DNA of 64,000 nucleotides from Clavelina lepadiformis (taxonomy: Eukaryota > Chordata > Ascidiacea > Aplousobranchia > Clavelinidae). A model generated the notes under the pieces. That model worked only from the letters and a program-made list of their open reading frames with translations, was not told the DNA's origin and did no database searches. The first letter of the stretch is position 1. Every line of letters begins with the position of its first letter. The position numbers and the translations under genes are program-made. Shown one piece after another: positions 1 through 15,000 of this stretch. Where the stretch lies: the NCBI RefSeq assembly GCF_947623445.1, contig NC_135241.1:18416501-18480500 (forward strand). The letters are read 5' to 3'.

Positions 1-3000
1 AAAGTACTCAAGCGTGACGATGACAGAAATTGGCCAGAAATCACCTGTTGTTGCAAATATCATTGGGTTATTAAACTAAACCTTATGCTAATTTTCAGTT
101 TGTTATGATATGGTGTCGCAATCTTTATGCTTGGACTGAGGAAATTCTTTGCACAACTTAGACCCGCAATGATTCTTCACCTCTCTAGCCTCGGTTACCA
201 AGCATGTCTTTGTGCAAGTTCCGATGGACAGACAATTTTTTGCTATATTGTCCAAATTTCACCAGAACCACTAAACAGAAGCAAGTATCGTTTATAACTT
301 TCTCAATGGTAATACAACAGGAGCGCAACTGGGAATCAAACTCCGCTTGTATATTTACGAGCCAGGGAACCTAACCACTTCGGTTAATTGAGAAAACATC
401 AATCAACGCAATCGAGCATTCAATTGTACAGTACGTTCAGTAGTTAAGCACATTTCTAGTATTGTTGAAATGTGTTACAACAGAAAAAATAGTAACCGTG
501 TGATAAATATCATGTTACCCTGATTGTTAAAGTTGTGGCGACTATGCCATCGATGCTCTGCGAAAAAGGATCAAACATGCGATCTTTCTTTCTCATAAGC
601 TCCGGCTTCAGCATATAGCCCGTGCCACCGTTGAATTCAAACAATCCAAAATTTACTTGCATCGGTAAGTCTAAAAATTTCGAAAATCACGATTAGAATG
701 TGACCAGATAGAGAGTGAAACACAGGATACAAATGTAACACTGTATATATCACGGCAGTACAAATGAAACGAAAATGGGCGAGTAAAGTACCGAACAGCA
801 CGAATTACACTTACCCAACATTTGAAAATTCAAAGCCACAAACTGACAACCAGCATTCCAAAACACCTGAGGCATGTAATTTGAAGAATCCATGCGAGCT
901 CCCTTCGGATAAATGCGGCTAGTCTGCCGGCGATTATATCGAACAAATTCAAGCGGATAAAATGTAAGCAAACGAAGTGCAGCAGTTTCAGTGAATGAGG
1001 AAATCTCGTAAGATCGGCTTCGTCTTTCTGATATTTCAAACGACTTGAACCTAAACGAAGCATGAAGTGAAAGTTAACAATAGTGCTTCAGAGTTAGAAA
1101 TATCTCGATTACGTTTTTAAATAAATAGCTTAAAAAAGAGCTGAAGTCATAGGAAACGGCAAATGTCATTGCACACAATGCTGAAAACTCTCATTGAGAA
1201 CGCAGTGAAAAAATTAACTTTACTACGAATAGCATTATCGACGCACTTAATACAAAATTAATGCAACTCGCTCAGTTTATCGGTTGTAAAACACTTAATG
1301 AAAAATGTATAAAAAACACATCAATCACAAGATTTCCTAGCAGGAATTTAAATAAGGTCGTAGATGATCCATGAACGCCCTTCCGGGTATCGTTTGACCC
1401 GATCACTGCAACTCGTGCGATGAATGTTCTAAACGAAAATGACAGTAGCATCGTCGTTTGCCTGTCGCTGAAAATGCACGTCCATGTATTGGGAACATTG
1501 AGTATAAGCTGTTGAAAGAGATTTTGTCACAGAAAATTACATTCTGGAAAATGCCTCATGAATGGTATTAACATTGCTGGGTGAAATATCAACATATCAA
1601 GCATCGACTGCATTTAATTATTTCTAAATGTTTGTAAAGAATTTATTTCTATTGCTACAATGAACGCATTAATGTATTGCCGGAGAAAATGTTTGAAAAA
1701 TTATGATTTTTACAAAGATAGTTTATTATTAAATAGATGACTAGCGACCGCCTTAACCCATGAAAACGGTTGGTTTCTGACGTATCTTATGCAAGAAAGT
1801 GTTTTGTTTACATCATTTCACATACAGTAGAATTATTCAGGTTGCCACCACGACCAGGGTGTCAGAGTCTTTGCAACTGTGCGACTACTTCGCCCGAAGA
1901 CCTCGTTCAACCCTACCTCACTATAAATGGTAATGCCATACAGTAAGTGTGGCTGAGATTCAGACACGTGGATTTTGACATTGAAGCGCTGAAAGTAGAG
2001 AAGGTACAACTGCCGTTACTTCAACAATGGCCGTCAAGTTTTATAAGTTAATATTTAATTTATAATATTTAAAGCTATTGTTTACAGAGACAGTGAACAT
2101 TATGTCTGCAATTAAGCAAAGCCTGCTCATCTTCCAAAAATGCTTTTCAAATGATAATTGAATTTTTACGTCACAACCAGCCGGTCTTCGACCTCAATGC
2201 GATATCAAGCGAAAACATTTTTTAAGGAGTAAAAGCTAGGGTCAGTTCGAGTCCCGTTGTTTCCTTTTTTAAACCCCTGGCTATCGAGCCCAACAAATTC
2301 TGCGCACTATGCCCCAAAAGGTATAAATTACGCAATAAATAATATTAAATACTGTATATGCTTGACTTTGTAATAACTCGTAACGGAGAAAATTTTATCG
2401 AATTCGAAAGACATGAAAGCTTTCAGCTTCTGTACTTTTCGCACGATTTCAGATTAAGTCACCTTAGACCAGAGTTTCCGAAAGTGGGTTCCATAACAAA
2501 ATTTTAGGGGTTCCACAAGTACAGCAATGACGTGTAATTATTAATTATTAACCCAAATTATTAAAGAGCACTAATATTTCTTGGCGGAGGGACGATTATT
2601 GCTGTGGGCAACTGTCAACTGTTTATGTTTATTTGAAGTTTCTGGCGAATTGGGGGTTCCTTGTTAACTTAAATAACCCTGCAGGTTCCGCGGACAAAAA
2701 GGTTTGCGAAACACTGCCTTAGACTGACCCTCAGCCACACGTCATAGGGCCATAGGTCATAGGTCATATTAAACGTCATAGGGTCATAACTTAGCTTATC
2801 ACTTATAACGTCATGATGATGGAAAAGGTTTACCAAGCGAGATATTACAGTTACACGATTGGCGTCATGAAATCATCTTTGCTCCGTAACATGTTTGTCT
2901 TTACTTAGTGAAGTTCTGAAGTAAATTACAAGTAGTGTAATTCGAGTTAAAATGTGTGTACACCGTGCATATCAAAATAAACCAGGCGTTTATATGTTAT

Positions 3001-6000
3001 CATACACGAAGTAACTGTTTTCAAATATTTGTCTAATTAAGTTTCAGGAAAAATTAAAAAGCAAAAATATTTCTCAGAATTATAAAAACACTAGCACGCA
3101 TAACTTTGCTATGACGCCATGATACCTGTGACATCACAATCGAGAGACAGTTTTTCACAATATTCGTCAGATCCTAAGATTCAAAAAACGAAATCTGTTA
3201 CACAAAGATAAGGACCAGCGGCCGTTCAAACGAACAGCCAATAGCAATGAGCTATGGGTGAAAGGGAAGTAATTGAAATTATAAAAACGATTGTCTGCCA
3301 CACACCCGACGCAATAAACATCTTGAACAAAAGGATAGATAATATTTTTCCCGGTTCTGATTTTCCACTAACCGCAAAATACATGTAGCCAATGCAGCGG
3401 TATTTACGTCACTTCATTATGTTATAGTGCAATTGTATGAAATGCAATCTCCCAAAAGAATAATAATTGACCCAAAGAGTTTGGTAAGAATTTCTCAGTC
3501 AGCTAAAGGATTTCAATATTCTGACAGCAGCGAACAAATATGATGCTTAATAATATGTTTAATATAATATAATATGTTTAATATTTGGCAACAGCAATTA
3601 GTATGTTAGCAGCGCGTAAGACAGCATAAGACAGCCATTCTGTTTTTCCCCAAAAGCTTGCAAATAGGGCCAAAATTTTAACTTAAAGTTAGCATTTGCA
3701 GTGGTGAATTTCCCGTAGAGATATATAAAATACACTAACAAACTTCATTTGCCCAGGGCTAACGACCAAAAGCTTTTCGAGTTACTTCCACGTAAAATAC
3801 CGACATTTGCAGTAGAATAACGCTACAATTGTGATCATTCACTCATATGGAAAGGAAGCGCTATAAATAGAACACAAATTTGCTGAAGAAATGAAAGGCC
3901 AATTTTATTACCTATTGCATTATATCTTAAACCCATGCAACACTGTCTGATGTACTAAACACACTGGTGGGCCAAAGTTGCCCTTAAAATGCTTGATAAT
4001 AATAATTAATAATTTACATCCATTCGTTGAATGGCATCAGTACTAACTAAATAGTTTGCAATGAAACTTCGGCTTTCAGGGCATGTCTTGGTGGAATACA
4101 TACTATATAGTATAGGTAAATACTACACAGTACAAAAATGTTCTACCTGACTGGCTGGATATAGTTGACAAGTGATGACATGGCTCCATAAGCTTTCGAC
4201 TCTTTGAGAGCAGTTCCACAATCTTCTGCATTTTCTTTGTAGTCAAGATTTGTGATACTTCCCTCATCTTCATCATCTTCATCGTCGTCATCTTCATCTG
4301 TAGAGGGAAATGTTTGGGATAAAATTTTTGCATAAGCTGTTGCAAGTTTGCCTACAACAAGCTATAACCTTACAAGCCTGAAACTTGTAAAATTCAGATT
4401 AAAAGGGGAAAATTTCGTTTTTGCATTTGAGGATTATGACAATGTCAGGATATAACCTTTGGCTTCTTTCAATGTCTCTGTATCATTTGAATCCGGACTA
4501 TCTTCGTCATTTTGTAATTTGTCATCACCATTGGTCAGGGATGCTTCAGTTTTTTTGGTTGAATCACTGCTCTCTTCTGCAAAAAAAAATTGACAAAACC
4601 TCTTCCACATTTTGGGGAATGATATCTTAAATGTTTTATAATGAAATTTTTCTGCATATCATTCACTTTTTATTAAAAAAGGTATTCTGCACTTGATTGC
4701 TTGGCATAATTAATTTTAATAGATGTACCAGTGCTGTTTTTTCTAGATGTCGGTTCTTCCTTGGTAGTATCTGTATTAGGACAGGCCAGATAAGCAGGTG
4801 AGGAGGTGCTAATTTTCAGTGACATATTTTCAAGTTTCTCTGCAACCTTTTCACAATCCGTAAAGTCTGTGGAGCCTATAATATCTGAAGTAAGATTAAC
4901 ACCGTTTGATCCATTAGTTGAAGGCAAAACTGGTGATGTTGACTTCTTATTGTTTGCCAATTGTGTATTTGTCCGCTTTCCATTTCCAGCAGTGGAATTT
5001 TGATGCAGGCTTTGTGCTTTTGAAAGTAATGCAGTCTCACTCTGAATGGATCCACTTTTGGAGCGATCTTTTTAAAAACAAATTGCACAATAAAGAAGTT
5101 AATCAAAAAAATTGCTGAACAAGAAATATATTGAATACGTAAGGCTAGATTTATGGTGAAGCTGCATAGGGATTGACAAGGATATGAACTGAACCCAATA
5201 GTGTCACAATGATTATGGTATCTAAAAATCCCACGAAAAACTTCTTATTAAAAAAGGCAACAAGCTGTGAACAAAAAGTGGATAGCAAAACGATGACTCC
5301 AAAGAAAGGAAGAAACTTAATGATTTAACGGGAAATTTTATCTTTCAAAAAAATTCTAAACAGGCAGATAAGTCATTGCTTGCGTCATACACTTAGTTTA
5401 GGGATGCACAATGAGGCACTGTTTGCGTTAAAATCCAGTTTCCTTTAGTGTTATGTAGCATATCCATCCTAGACGACAATGTGCACTGAGTCATGATTTG
5501 TGGGCTGTGTAATAGATGCTACAAAGAAAGGTTTTGGTAACATGATGCTTAATAACTTTACTGCGTCTTAGTAAAAAGAAACCTTGCTTAAAAAGCTATT
5601 ACTGTATCAGTGCAATCTGTCTTTTAAATGGATGATTATGTTGATTGCAGCATGCAAGCATTTGCAGTAAATGCCTTCAAAATAGAAAACGCAAAATAAT
5701 TGATGTGAACTATCAGTACTATAAAAATTATTTCAAATGATAGTTTCAAGATCTTGATGCAAGGAATATGAGTGAAATCATGCTGGACCAGGAATGGCCA
5801 CGGTCGACTTACTCGATTCAGACTCTAAAAAAGTGTCAACTGTTGCTATGAAAAATTTAGACTATCAGAATTATTCAACTATTATTCAATTATTAAACTA
5901 TTTAGAAAATCATGGTTAAATTGGTTATTCAACACAAGGAATATCATTAACTTACTTACTTCAACAATTTAAAACAGTTTGATTTGACCATGTTATTAAA

Positions 6001-9000
6001 ATGTTACAACTAAGTAAAATGTCATTATAGTTTACTAACCTTTTGATGTTTCTTCTGTTGACGACTTTGTTACAGTAGATGCTACATTGTAAACGAAATT
6101 ATCAAAATTATATTCCTATATTAACATATCATTTCAATACCATGCTTATTGCCTAAAATTACATAATCATGAACCAGAATACATAAGCACAAGCAATTTA
6201 ACAATTTCCACCACTAAAAAGCTGTTTTGTGTCAGAATTGAAGACATAAAAATTTATGATAAACCAAAGTGTTTGTCAATGAGTGTGGCATTGATACGGC
6301 AAACACATTGAGATAAAAACAATTAAAACACAACCGCATATACATCACATGCATAGTGTTTATCCTATATCTAAGCAATTGCATTAAAAGAAAATCATAC
6401 CATAAAGACGAAACCCTTGTTAAACCAAATTGAAAGAGACACTGATCAAGCTTAAAATACAGTAGCATATCACAGGAAACACCTGAAATCGTCCTATTTC
6501 TGACACTACTAATTATTCCATGTTTGGAATCAAATCATTTAAAATCTTGATCCTATTTAATGTTGTTGATAATTTAATTTGGGGTCTTAAAATTTATGCC
6601 TACCTCCTTTCTTTGGTCTTTGTTTCTTGTTTTTTACAATAATTTTGTAAAGAAGATCCTTTGGTGGAGGCAAAATTTTGTTTGATTCAATCTGCAAACA
6701 AGAAATTAATGTCATATCTATCACTATCTTCACAAAACAAAAAGATTTTGTGCTGGAAAGAATGAACTTAATTATCCTACATCGTAAAGGCACTATATAA
6801 TGGTAGATGTGTGTATTTCAAAATAATTAGGATGCAGTCCACGCCTTTTCAGAACGGCACTGGGGTATACTGTCAATCATCATTTAGTAACTTACAGGGA
6901 ATTCATCCAATGGATCAATCAGTAGTTTCTCTTTGAAAATATCTCTGCAGTATTGCGCCATTTTGGCTTGTTGTTGAGGGCTACAAAGAAATTATGTGAG
7001 AATATTATGACACAAATTCCACAGAATTGCAAAATCCAAATAAATATAACAGGACCTGTAAACAGAGCCTTATGGCTTACAAGACAAATTTATTTCAACC
7101 ATTCTTAATGTGGATACAGAAATTTCTCCTTTTCTAATGGTTATGACAATAGCAAGAACATTGTACTTGTCAACGTGATTTTCAAATGACAAAATCACAG
7201 GGTATGGAGAGGTCTTGAAGGCGCTTTCATTAATCGCTTCAACAACGTCTCGAAACAACACAGGAGTGCACAATGTAAAACCATGATTTATAATAGGCTC
7301 ATCATCACCATCCCAGCAATCTAACTCAACGCAGCGACAGCCCGTGAGCAGAACCTGGCGATACATTTCTGCCGAGGATTTGCTGCGATACTGAGTGCCT
7401 AAAAATGCGAATAAAAGCTTTCAACATACATAATAGGGCTCGATATCAATTTCTGACTTTTGGGTAGTTTTAACAATAACTAATTACCTATAACAAATAT
7501 TTGTTGGGAAGTGTTTGAGATCCTAATAAATATTTTATTGAAAGAAACTGTAAATTACCAGTAAGGTACGTATTGTGAGATGAGTTAATGAAATAATGTG
7601 AAAGAGGCAACGTCATGTCTTGATGCTCAGCATATTTTTCGATACCAACAATATTATTGTCATCAGACTGAAGGTAAGCATCAAAACCTTCTGGAGTTAG
7701 TTGACCTGAAATATTTCTAATCCGATAAATAATGGATCTGTGGAAACTCAATTTTTAATTTCACAACTAGACGAAAGTACTAATTCTGTCTGAATTTCTG
7801 TTGTCTAAAAAGTAGCAGATTTCAATGTGACAATATCCTGAATTTTCCCTATTGTTTGCAATGCCTGTAGCTGCAGCGAGGACTGCATTGTAGAGGATGG
7901 AAGGTAGTAAAGCAATTATCGTCCGAGATTAGGTCTTGCGTCGAATAACATTTTATGAGAAGGAACAGTGAGTGGTCCAAAAACTTTCTAGTTATAGATT
8001 AGTTGAAGTTGACTTGTTACTAGGTGCTAAGAAAAATATGACTAAAATGCAACAAAAAGCAGAAAAACAAGGTTAATGAAGTGTTAATTGAACTTTACCT
8101 CTCTGTGAAAACATGATGTTTGGTTCATATTCCTGGATATAGTCTCCTGCTTGATCATCTGTTGTAAATGGGTAAAGGATTTCATTAAGTTTTGGGTCCC
8201 GTTGCACAGTGTTAACAAAGTCTTTCATCTTTTGCTTGGTTATATACATCCTTTTTGCCCCAAAGCCCCTGCAAAAGTTTTTGATTTAATGAATAAAGTC
8301 CTAAAACCATATCTTTTTACCTTATGGCTCTTCTTTCCTAGCTTTAAGAGAACGGACGACTTTGCGCACAAGAACAATCAGAGTTAAAAGCAAAACTCAC
8401 AATTCAGCAAATACTGAATCCATTTCAGTACGCAGGCAACAAAGCTGGAGTAGCTTCTTGAACCTTGAAAGTTGAAACTCTTCAGGGTCAATAGTAGAAT
8501 TTTTCTGAATAAATATCATCATTGGTATTGAAATTATGGGAAGGAAGGAAAATAATATGGAAACAAAATTATTATTAAAAAATCATCATGAAATTTGGCA
8601 AAGATAAAGTCTCATCTGTATTGTATCCACCTAAACACTATACTGTATTATAATTAACTTAACAATTGCTCATATTCTGCTTACAGATCGTGACAAAACA
8701 ATACCACCTTGAAAGATCAATTATAACATTTTAAATATATGTAACTTGAATAATATTGAAATCCAAAAATGAGTCTACCACCCTGGTAGACTGTAAAAGC
8801 ATAGACCAAGAACTAAGGAAAAATGATTATATTATGATAAATAGTTAAAACCTATGTTAAAAGTTATATGCTTTGTTACACTTAGCAAAATGGTACCGAG
8901 TACAAAATTACAGGTTTGTTAAAGCCCTTTACATTGTGCTTAAGGGCTGATATGTGTTTACTTTTACATGTTTAAACACTTTGAAGAACTTATATTTGGT

Positions 9001-12000
9001 CCATTTACCTTGCTAGTTATCAAGCCCACTGAGTTGAGCACACTCTCAACCCTTTTCCGACCTCCCAGCATCTTATACAATCTGTATGAGCACAATAATG
9101 GTTGGGTTAAACTCGTCTTGAAATTATATACCCTAGTATACAAATGTTATTACAGTATAACATTACCATTACATGGCCGTATAATATAACACAAACCATT
9201 ATGATAAAACATACTTTTTTACAGGAATTTCACCAAACTGATTGGTCTCCAATTTGAGCTTGGTAAAGCTAAAAAGAAATTTTACAGTTCACTGACTTTT
9301 TCCCATGATTTTCTATAAACAACCATTTTAACAACTGACTGACTCGAAAGGCATGCAGTAACTTCAATACCAATCTGTAAGAGAGATTAAATAACAAGGT
9401 TTTCTCATGCTTCTTACGCTTTTTCAATAGATGTTTCCACAGAAATATGACGTGTTGTTGGATGATAAGCTAGCTTCAGCAAGAAATCAGCCCATTCCTT
9501 ACAATAATAAACCTTTTTAATTTTGTGGAATTGTCATTATTTGTAATTTTAACACCGATGGTATGTTCAATTTAACCACTTTTAGAAAATGAATTACGCA
9601 GCTATAACATGTTAATTTCTATTGTACACAAATCTGTTTGGAAAATTTTAAAAATCAAAATGGAATTTTACATAACTTTATCATCAGACACAAAAATTCA
9701 ATATTTAAAAAGAACAAGGGTAGTAATATGTGCTGCACTATATACCATCAGTGTATGGCTCACGAATAAACCAATTATATACTACAGCATTAAAAACCCA
9801 TTGTACCAGTGATATATTCACAGTAGCATTGATAATAGCTAGACATTAATATATAAATACAAATGTCTGTATAGCTCCTTTCCTTATGCAAAATACTTGA
9901 CTCAAAGTCTCAAACACACGACTTTGTTAATACTTGGATCTACTCAATTCAACATCTCTGTTATTGTTATATAATATATAAGTATAATTGTTTTAGCAGA
10001 GAGCAGACTACTTATTAGGTAATTTAGGTTGCAAATGATTTTACATGAGGATTTCAATAATCTAAGGTGCCTGCACTCGAAATGCAAAAGTGGTACTGGT
10101 ACATGAAAGCAGCTCTGCATAATAGTATCACATTAGCAGCAAAAAGGAAAATCAATTGTGGTAAATGCAAACACATTATGAATAACACACTATATTGTTT
10201 AGCGACCTTTACAACTTCTAGGGGATTCTTGTCAACTGATATAAAATTTAGGAAGTTTAGTTCCACAAGTTTCACCCCATACACAATGGTAAAGCATCTT
10301 TCATTCAGTGGTATGGTTGGGTCGCTCACCATTTTACCCAATTGTGGATCCTAAAAAGACATAATGTAAGTTAAGGTTACTTAAAATTTTAATGGAAACA
10401 TTAATAACACATTAATGTTTCATTAATTATTATTAATGATATGTTGATATTAGTTGAAATTACTGACAGTTGACACTAGCAGGCATAACATAGAGTGAGC
10501 TTAGGTAGTCTCTTCAACAAAATTTAAATTCAGACAAATGCATGATGATAATAGTTTAAAGTTTAGTCAAAAAAGTCACCATTAAGGAAAATACCACAAT
10601 GAGCCAATGTGTAACATTGTTAATTACTTTACTTAATTAATTTACCGTTAAAAATTAATAAAAAATGTTTCTTCTTTTACAAGAATATGGCTAATAACAG
10701 CCCAAGCATGTACCCAGGGATAGACTGTGAGCCCATGTCTTAAAGTTGACACCAGCTACTACTAAGTAAAGGTTTCAAAGAGCAATAATAACAAACTTGA
10801 ATAGGTAATAAAACTTGAAAAATTACATTATCTTCCCCAATAGTTCACATACGAGTTGGAAGCATACAGTGATCAAAGACATATGAGCAAGGAAGTGGGT
10901 ATTTATAAAGACAAACACTTTATGATAGCAAATCACCAGGTCTTTTGATTTTATCACTTTCTTTACCTTATGAAGTCTTTTCCACACCGCCACCCATATA
11001 TTAATGCCTTGATCATTATATTGAACAAAAGCTGCAAATATTTACCCTTCCCAGTAAAAACGTTTTTCATCTTATAAGAGAAATGAATAAATAAAGCATC
11101 CTGGCATTAAACTACACTATTAATCTTTAATAAGTCATGAAAATTTATAAACAATCGTTTAAGGGAAACGGATATATTAAAAATAAATACATATCCTACT
11201 TTCTTTACTCATGGTTTCCCTTTCACTGGCCAAAGTCATAAATATTTATTGGCCATCAATATTAAACCACTGAACCACCACTGTTTACATTATGAAATCA
11301 GGGATATATAAATAATTCATGTCCTGGAACTATTAAGGCAGGCTACAATTGTCTCAGCTAAATACAAGCAAGGTAAAGTTGAAACTGAAATAACGGTAGT
11401 TAAGGATCCAATTTTCTTATAAGCTAGATGAAAAAGCAGACACTGTCCCATAGATAGTATAAATGGAATGTTAAAGATGTTTTTTTGTGATATGTAAATA
11501 GGCACAAAACAAATGCAGTAAAAATTACAAAATCAAGGTCATTTCTGGTTGTTGTATAATTACATGAGGTGTTTTTTGCGCTGTACTTTCCGAGCATCAT
11601 GTCATTTGCATACTAATTTGCAAACTGTATGTAAATTTGCAAACATTTGCAAACTGTAAGACAAATCACTATTCACACTGAAGAATGCTGTTGTTGAGTT
11701 GTTGAAAGTTAAAGCTGTTGATGCATACAGCTAACCAAACAGACCATATGCAAAATATAGGTTAAACCGCATGCATACGAGTTACAGAAAATTTTTAGCT
11801 AGAAAAATATTTCCACACCACAGCAGCATGCACGAAGTAAATAGTGTGGTTATTTTTACACATATCTCACCCCAGAAATCATTCTGTCCAGTTTTTCCTG
11901 CTGTAGATTGAAAAAGGAATTAGGCGGCATAATCACAAGCAGAACAATGTCATTAAGTTAACATCAAGCTGAAATAAGTGCGTGAATAACCAATTATGTA

Positions 12001-15000
12001 GTCTGTGGGGTAAACCATAAACTGTATTAGCGACGTTCTAGCAGAGTTGAGCAGAAGCACACTAATTTTTTTATAGCGTCATCATTTTTCTAACAAAGTT
12101 TTGGAACCAGGAGTGTCTTACTTATTTTTCTGGTATCCACCAAATGACCAAACACTTGCTACATCTTCCGGCACAAAAATTGCGAATATTGAAAACATAA
12201 TTATTTATACCACTATCGCTAAGGTTGGCTTGGTCAACAAGTGTGAGACAGGCAAAATGTTTGCTTTTTTCAAAGTACCGAAGGGATTTCCCACAATGGT
12301 GATATGCTTTCAATGTACAGCATATTAATGATCAGACATAAGAAACCTTGTTAGGTTACATAAAATTTTATTTAACAACAACAAATGTCAGTTCGCAAAC
12401 GAAATGCCAGCAAAGTGGTTTTGTATATATCTTAGTAAATCAATGAATATTTTCCTATTGATAAATTTGCATCACATGGCCAACTAAGCTCATGTAGCAT
12501 AAAAATTTTAAACTTAAGTTAAAAAACTTAGCTATAATATATACACCTACTAATAATGCATCTGTGACAATAATAGTGAGCATTCAGCCCACACCGATGC
12601 ATATATTTTGTTCTTTAATTCAAATTTATGAAAGGGCGTTTATTTACAAATATTTGATCGGTGAAGAATGTTCAACAGGAAATCTTTGCTCTCCAGACAT
12701 AAATTTTCAAAAGTTATGTTGCTTTCTTTCTCTGTGCTTAACAGATTGAAATCGTATAACATGTAAAAAAATTACATGGAATTCAACTAAACAATCAAGG
12801 AAAGTTTTCATTTTTCTTTTAAGAAATTGCCAACTTATTACTGGATTTAAACGGAATTGGTTGACCTACAACAGAATTTTCCTTGCAAAAATTCTCAGAA
12901 GATGCAATGCTCCTAACAAAGTAAATGAGCAGTTACACCAAAAAAAAATTTAACAGTTGTTTCACATATGACAAGATAAATTGAACGTCTCCAACTGAGT
13001 AGAAAAACATTATGTTCAGTTACCTTAACCTTCAAAATAATAAACATTTGATTTGGTTGTGTAATATGTAATCATATATACTGAATGTATGTCTGGTCAG
13101 CTTTGCACAAAATTGAAATTACCTTTATATTATTTTAAAGAAATGTATAGGCAGACTGTTGTCATACTGTGCAAAATATATGGCACTTCCTTCTATAATC
13201 ACAGGAAAAATTTAAATAATGACACTTCCCTAAAGCTTAGATAGTACAAGATTTACAACAGAGCTTAAAATAACATTCAAACCTGTTTCAAGATTCGCCT
13301 GATAAAAAATTGAAACGAAGTGAATTGCCCATAACAGCCAGATAAAATGTGAAAATATAATTATAAAGAATATGTTTTAGAAGCACTCTTGCTTTGAACA
13401 ATGATACCAATAAACCTAAGTTACAAACATGCATAATTGAGAACAAATATCACGAAAGGTGTGATCTCCTGGTTTGCAGTATATACTAGATACATGGAAC
13501 TTGATGTAGAGTCAGAGACATACCGATTCAGCAAATGCTTCAGAATCCAGATAATTACATTTGTTTTTCAACAGAGTAAACAAACTATCAACATATTAAC
13601 TAATTACCTTTAAGTAAATTAAGGCAAGCTAATGAATCGAAGCATCCAAATAGAGTCAAACTTTGTGGGAGGTATCAATTACAGGTAAGCAAAGGTCAAA
13701 TAAACAAAACTACATCTGGTATAATGCATACTTTTTGAATACAAACCAGCCAATGCATTTTGCATGTATAATATAGCAACTTAGCAATTGCCAATTTCAA
13801 GTATGAAGTCAGACAGCCATACATACTAAAGTATATTAAACAAATTACTTGACATCATTCATTATGATAATGAAACGCCTGAAGTAAAACACCATATATA
13901 TATGTATATATATGTAAACAGCACACAGATATTTGCAAAAAATTTAGGCAAACATATTTCACACCCCACAAACAATTTTCTAAAAACATTTGTATCATAT
14001 ATATATTAAATGAATCTTTATCTTATAGAAATAAACGTATCACAACTATTAATTACTATTTCATGCAACTTTAGCAAAACACACCACTAACACCAGCATG
14101 GCAGTATCTACTAAATTAAACACATAATTAGCATAAGTGGGTAATTTGGTGCTGTTTTACAAAAGTGGTTTGGGCTTTGTCGGTATTTCTACGACAGTAC
14201 CGACAGTTTTTGTATAGCAGATCCTGCTGCAACTGCGATTGTTTTACTATGGCTCTGCTACAGTTAACCCCACTAGTCCAGGTCAAACCATATGTCACTC
14301 CAGTCCTTGTAACTTCATTAAACATAAATTGTAGATTGAAAAAGAACAAAAAACGCTAAAAATGGCGCTAAACCGCTAACGTTTAAATTAAAAAAACTCT
14401 TGAAAAAAGAAATTCTCAAAACGATGAAATAATCACTTCGAAAAGCATTGAGTACCAGGAGCAGCTAAAATTTCAGTCAGAAAAACAGATTTGAAAAGTT
14501 GTTTAAATCTAAACTGAAGATATTTGGTGATGTCATAGAAAATAAACACAAACAAATCTTTTGAAAATATTTTGGAAGCATTTTTTATTAATGTGAGAAA
14601 TTATATTAGTTTAATCATGGTTCTTTTGGAGAAAAATTAATAATCGCACGTGAATATATGTATGTGTGTGGTAGCTCAAGCTAAAAGCTAAATATATATA
14701 TATATACATTTATATTGATAATAATGAATATCAAATGCAATCAAAATGTAATAATATAATGAAATATAATACCAGCAGTATAAAACTAATTCCTTATGTA
14801 ACATTTTGATGAGCAAAATATCCAGGATAAAAGTAGCCATAAAATACATAAGTGTATAATTATAATGACAACTATGAATATAAAATAAATATTTTGATAC
14901 TTAACCTCTTCTAGATTAAGCCTTTAAGGTTATATATACAGTTCCTTTACCTTGGGCTCTCTGGCATATTTCCCAAATCTGGTATCTCTAATGCTTGAAA

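Noticed and set aside
10054-10354. Plus-strand 95-residue open frame
   Set aside because: It is the antisense shadow of a PLC-beta exon whose minus-strand reading ([20 protein letters not shown]) matches the family.
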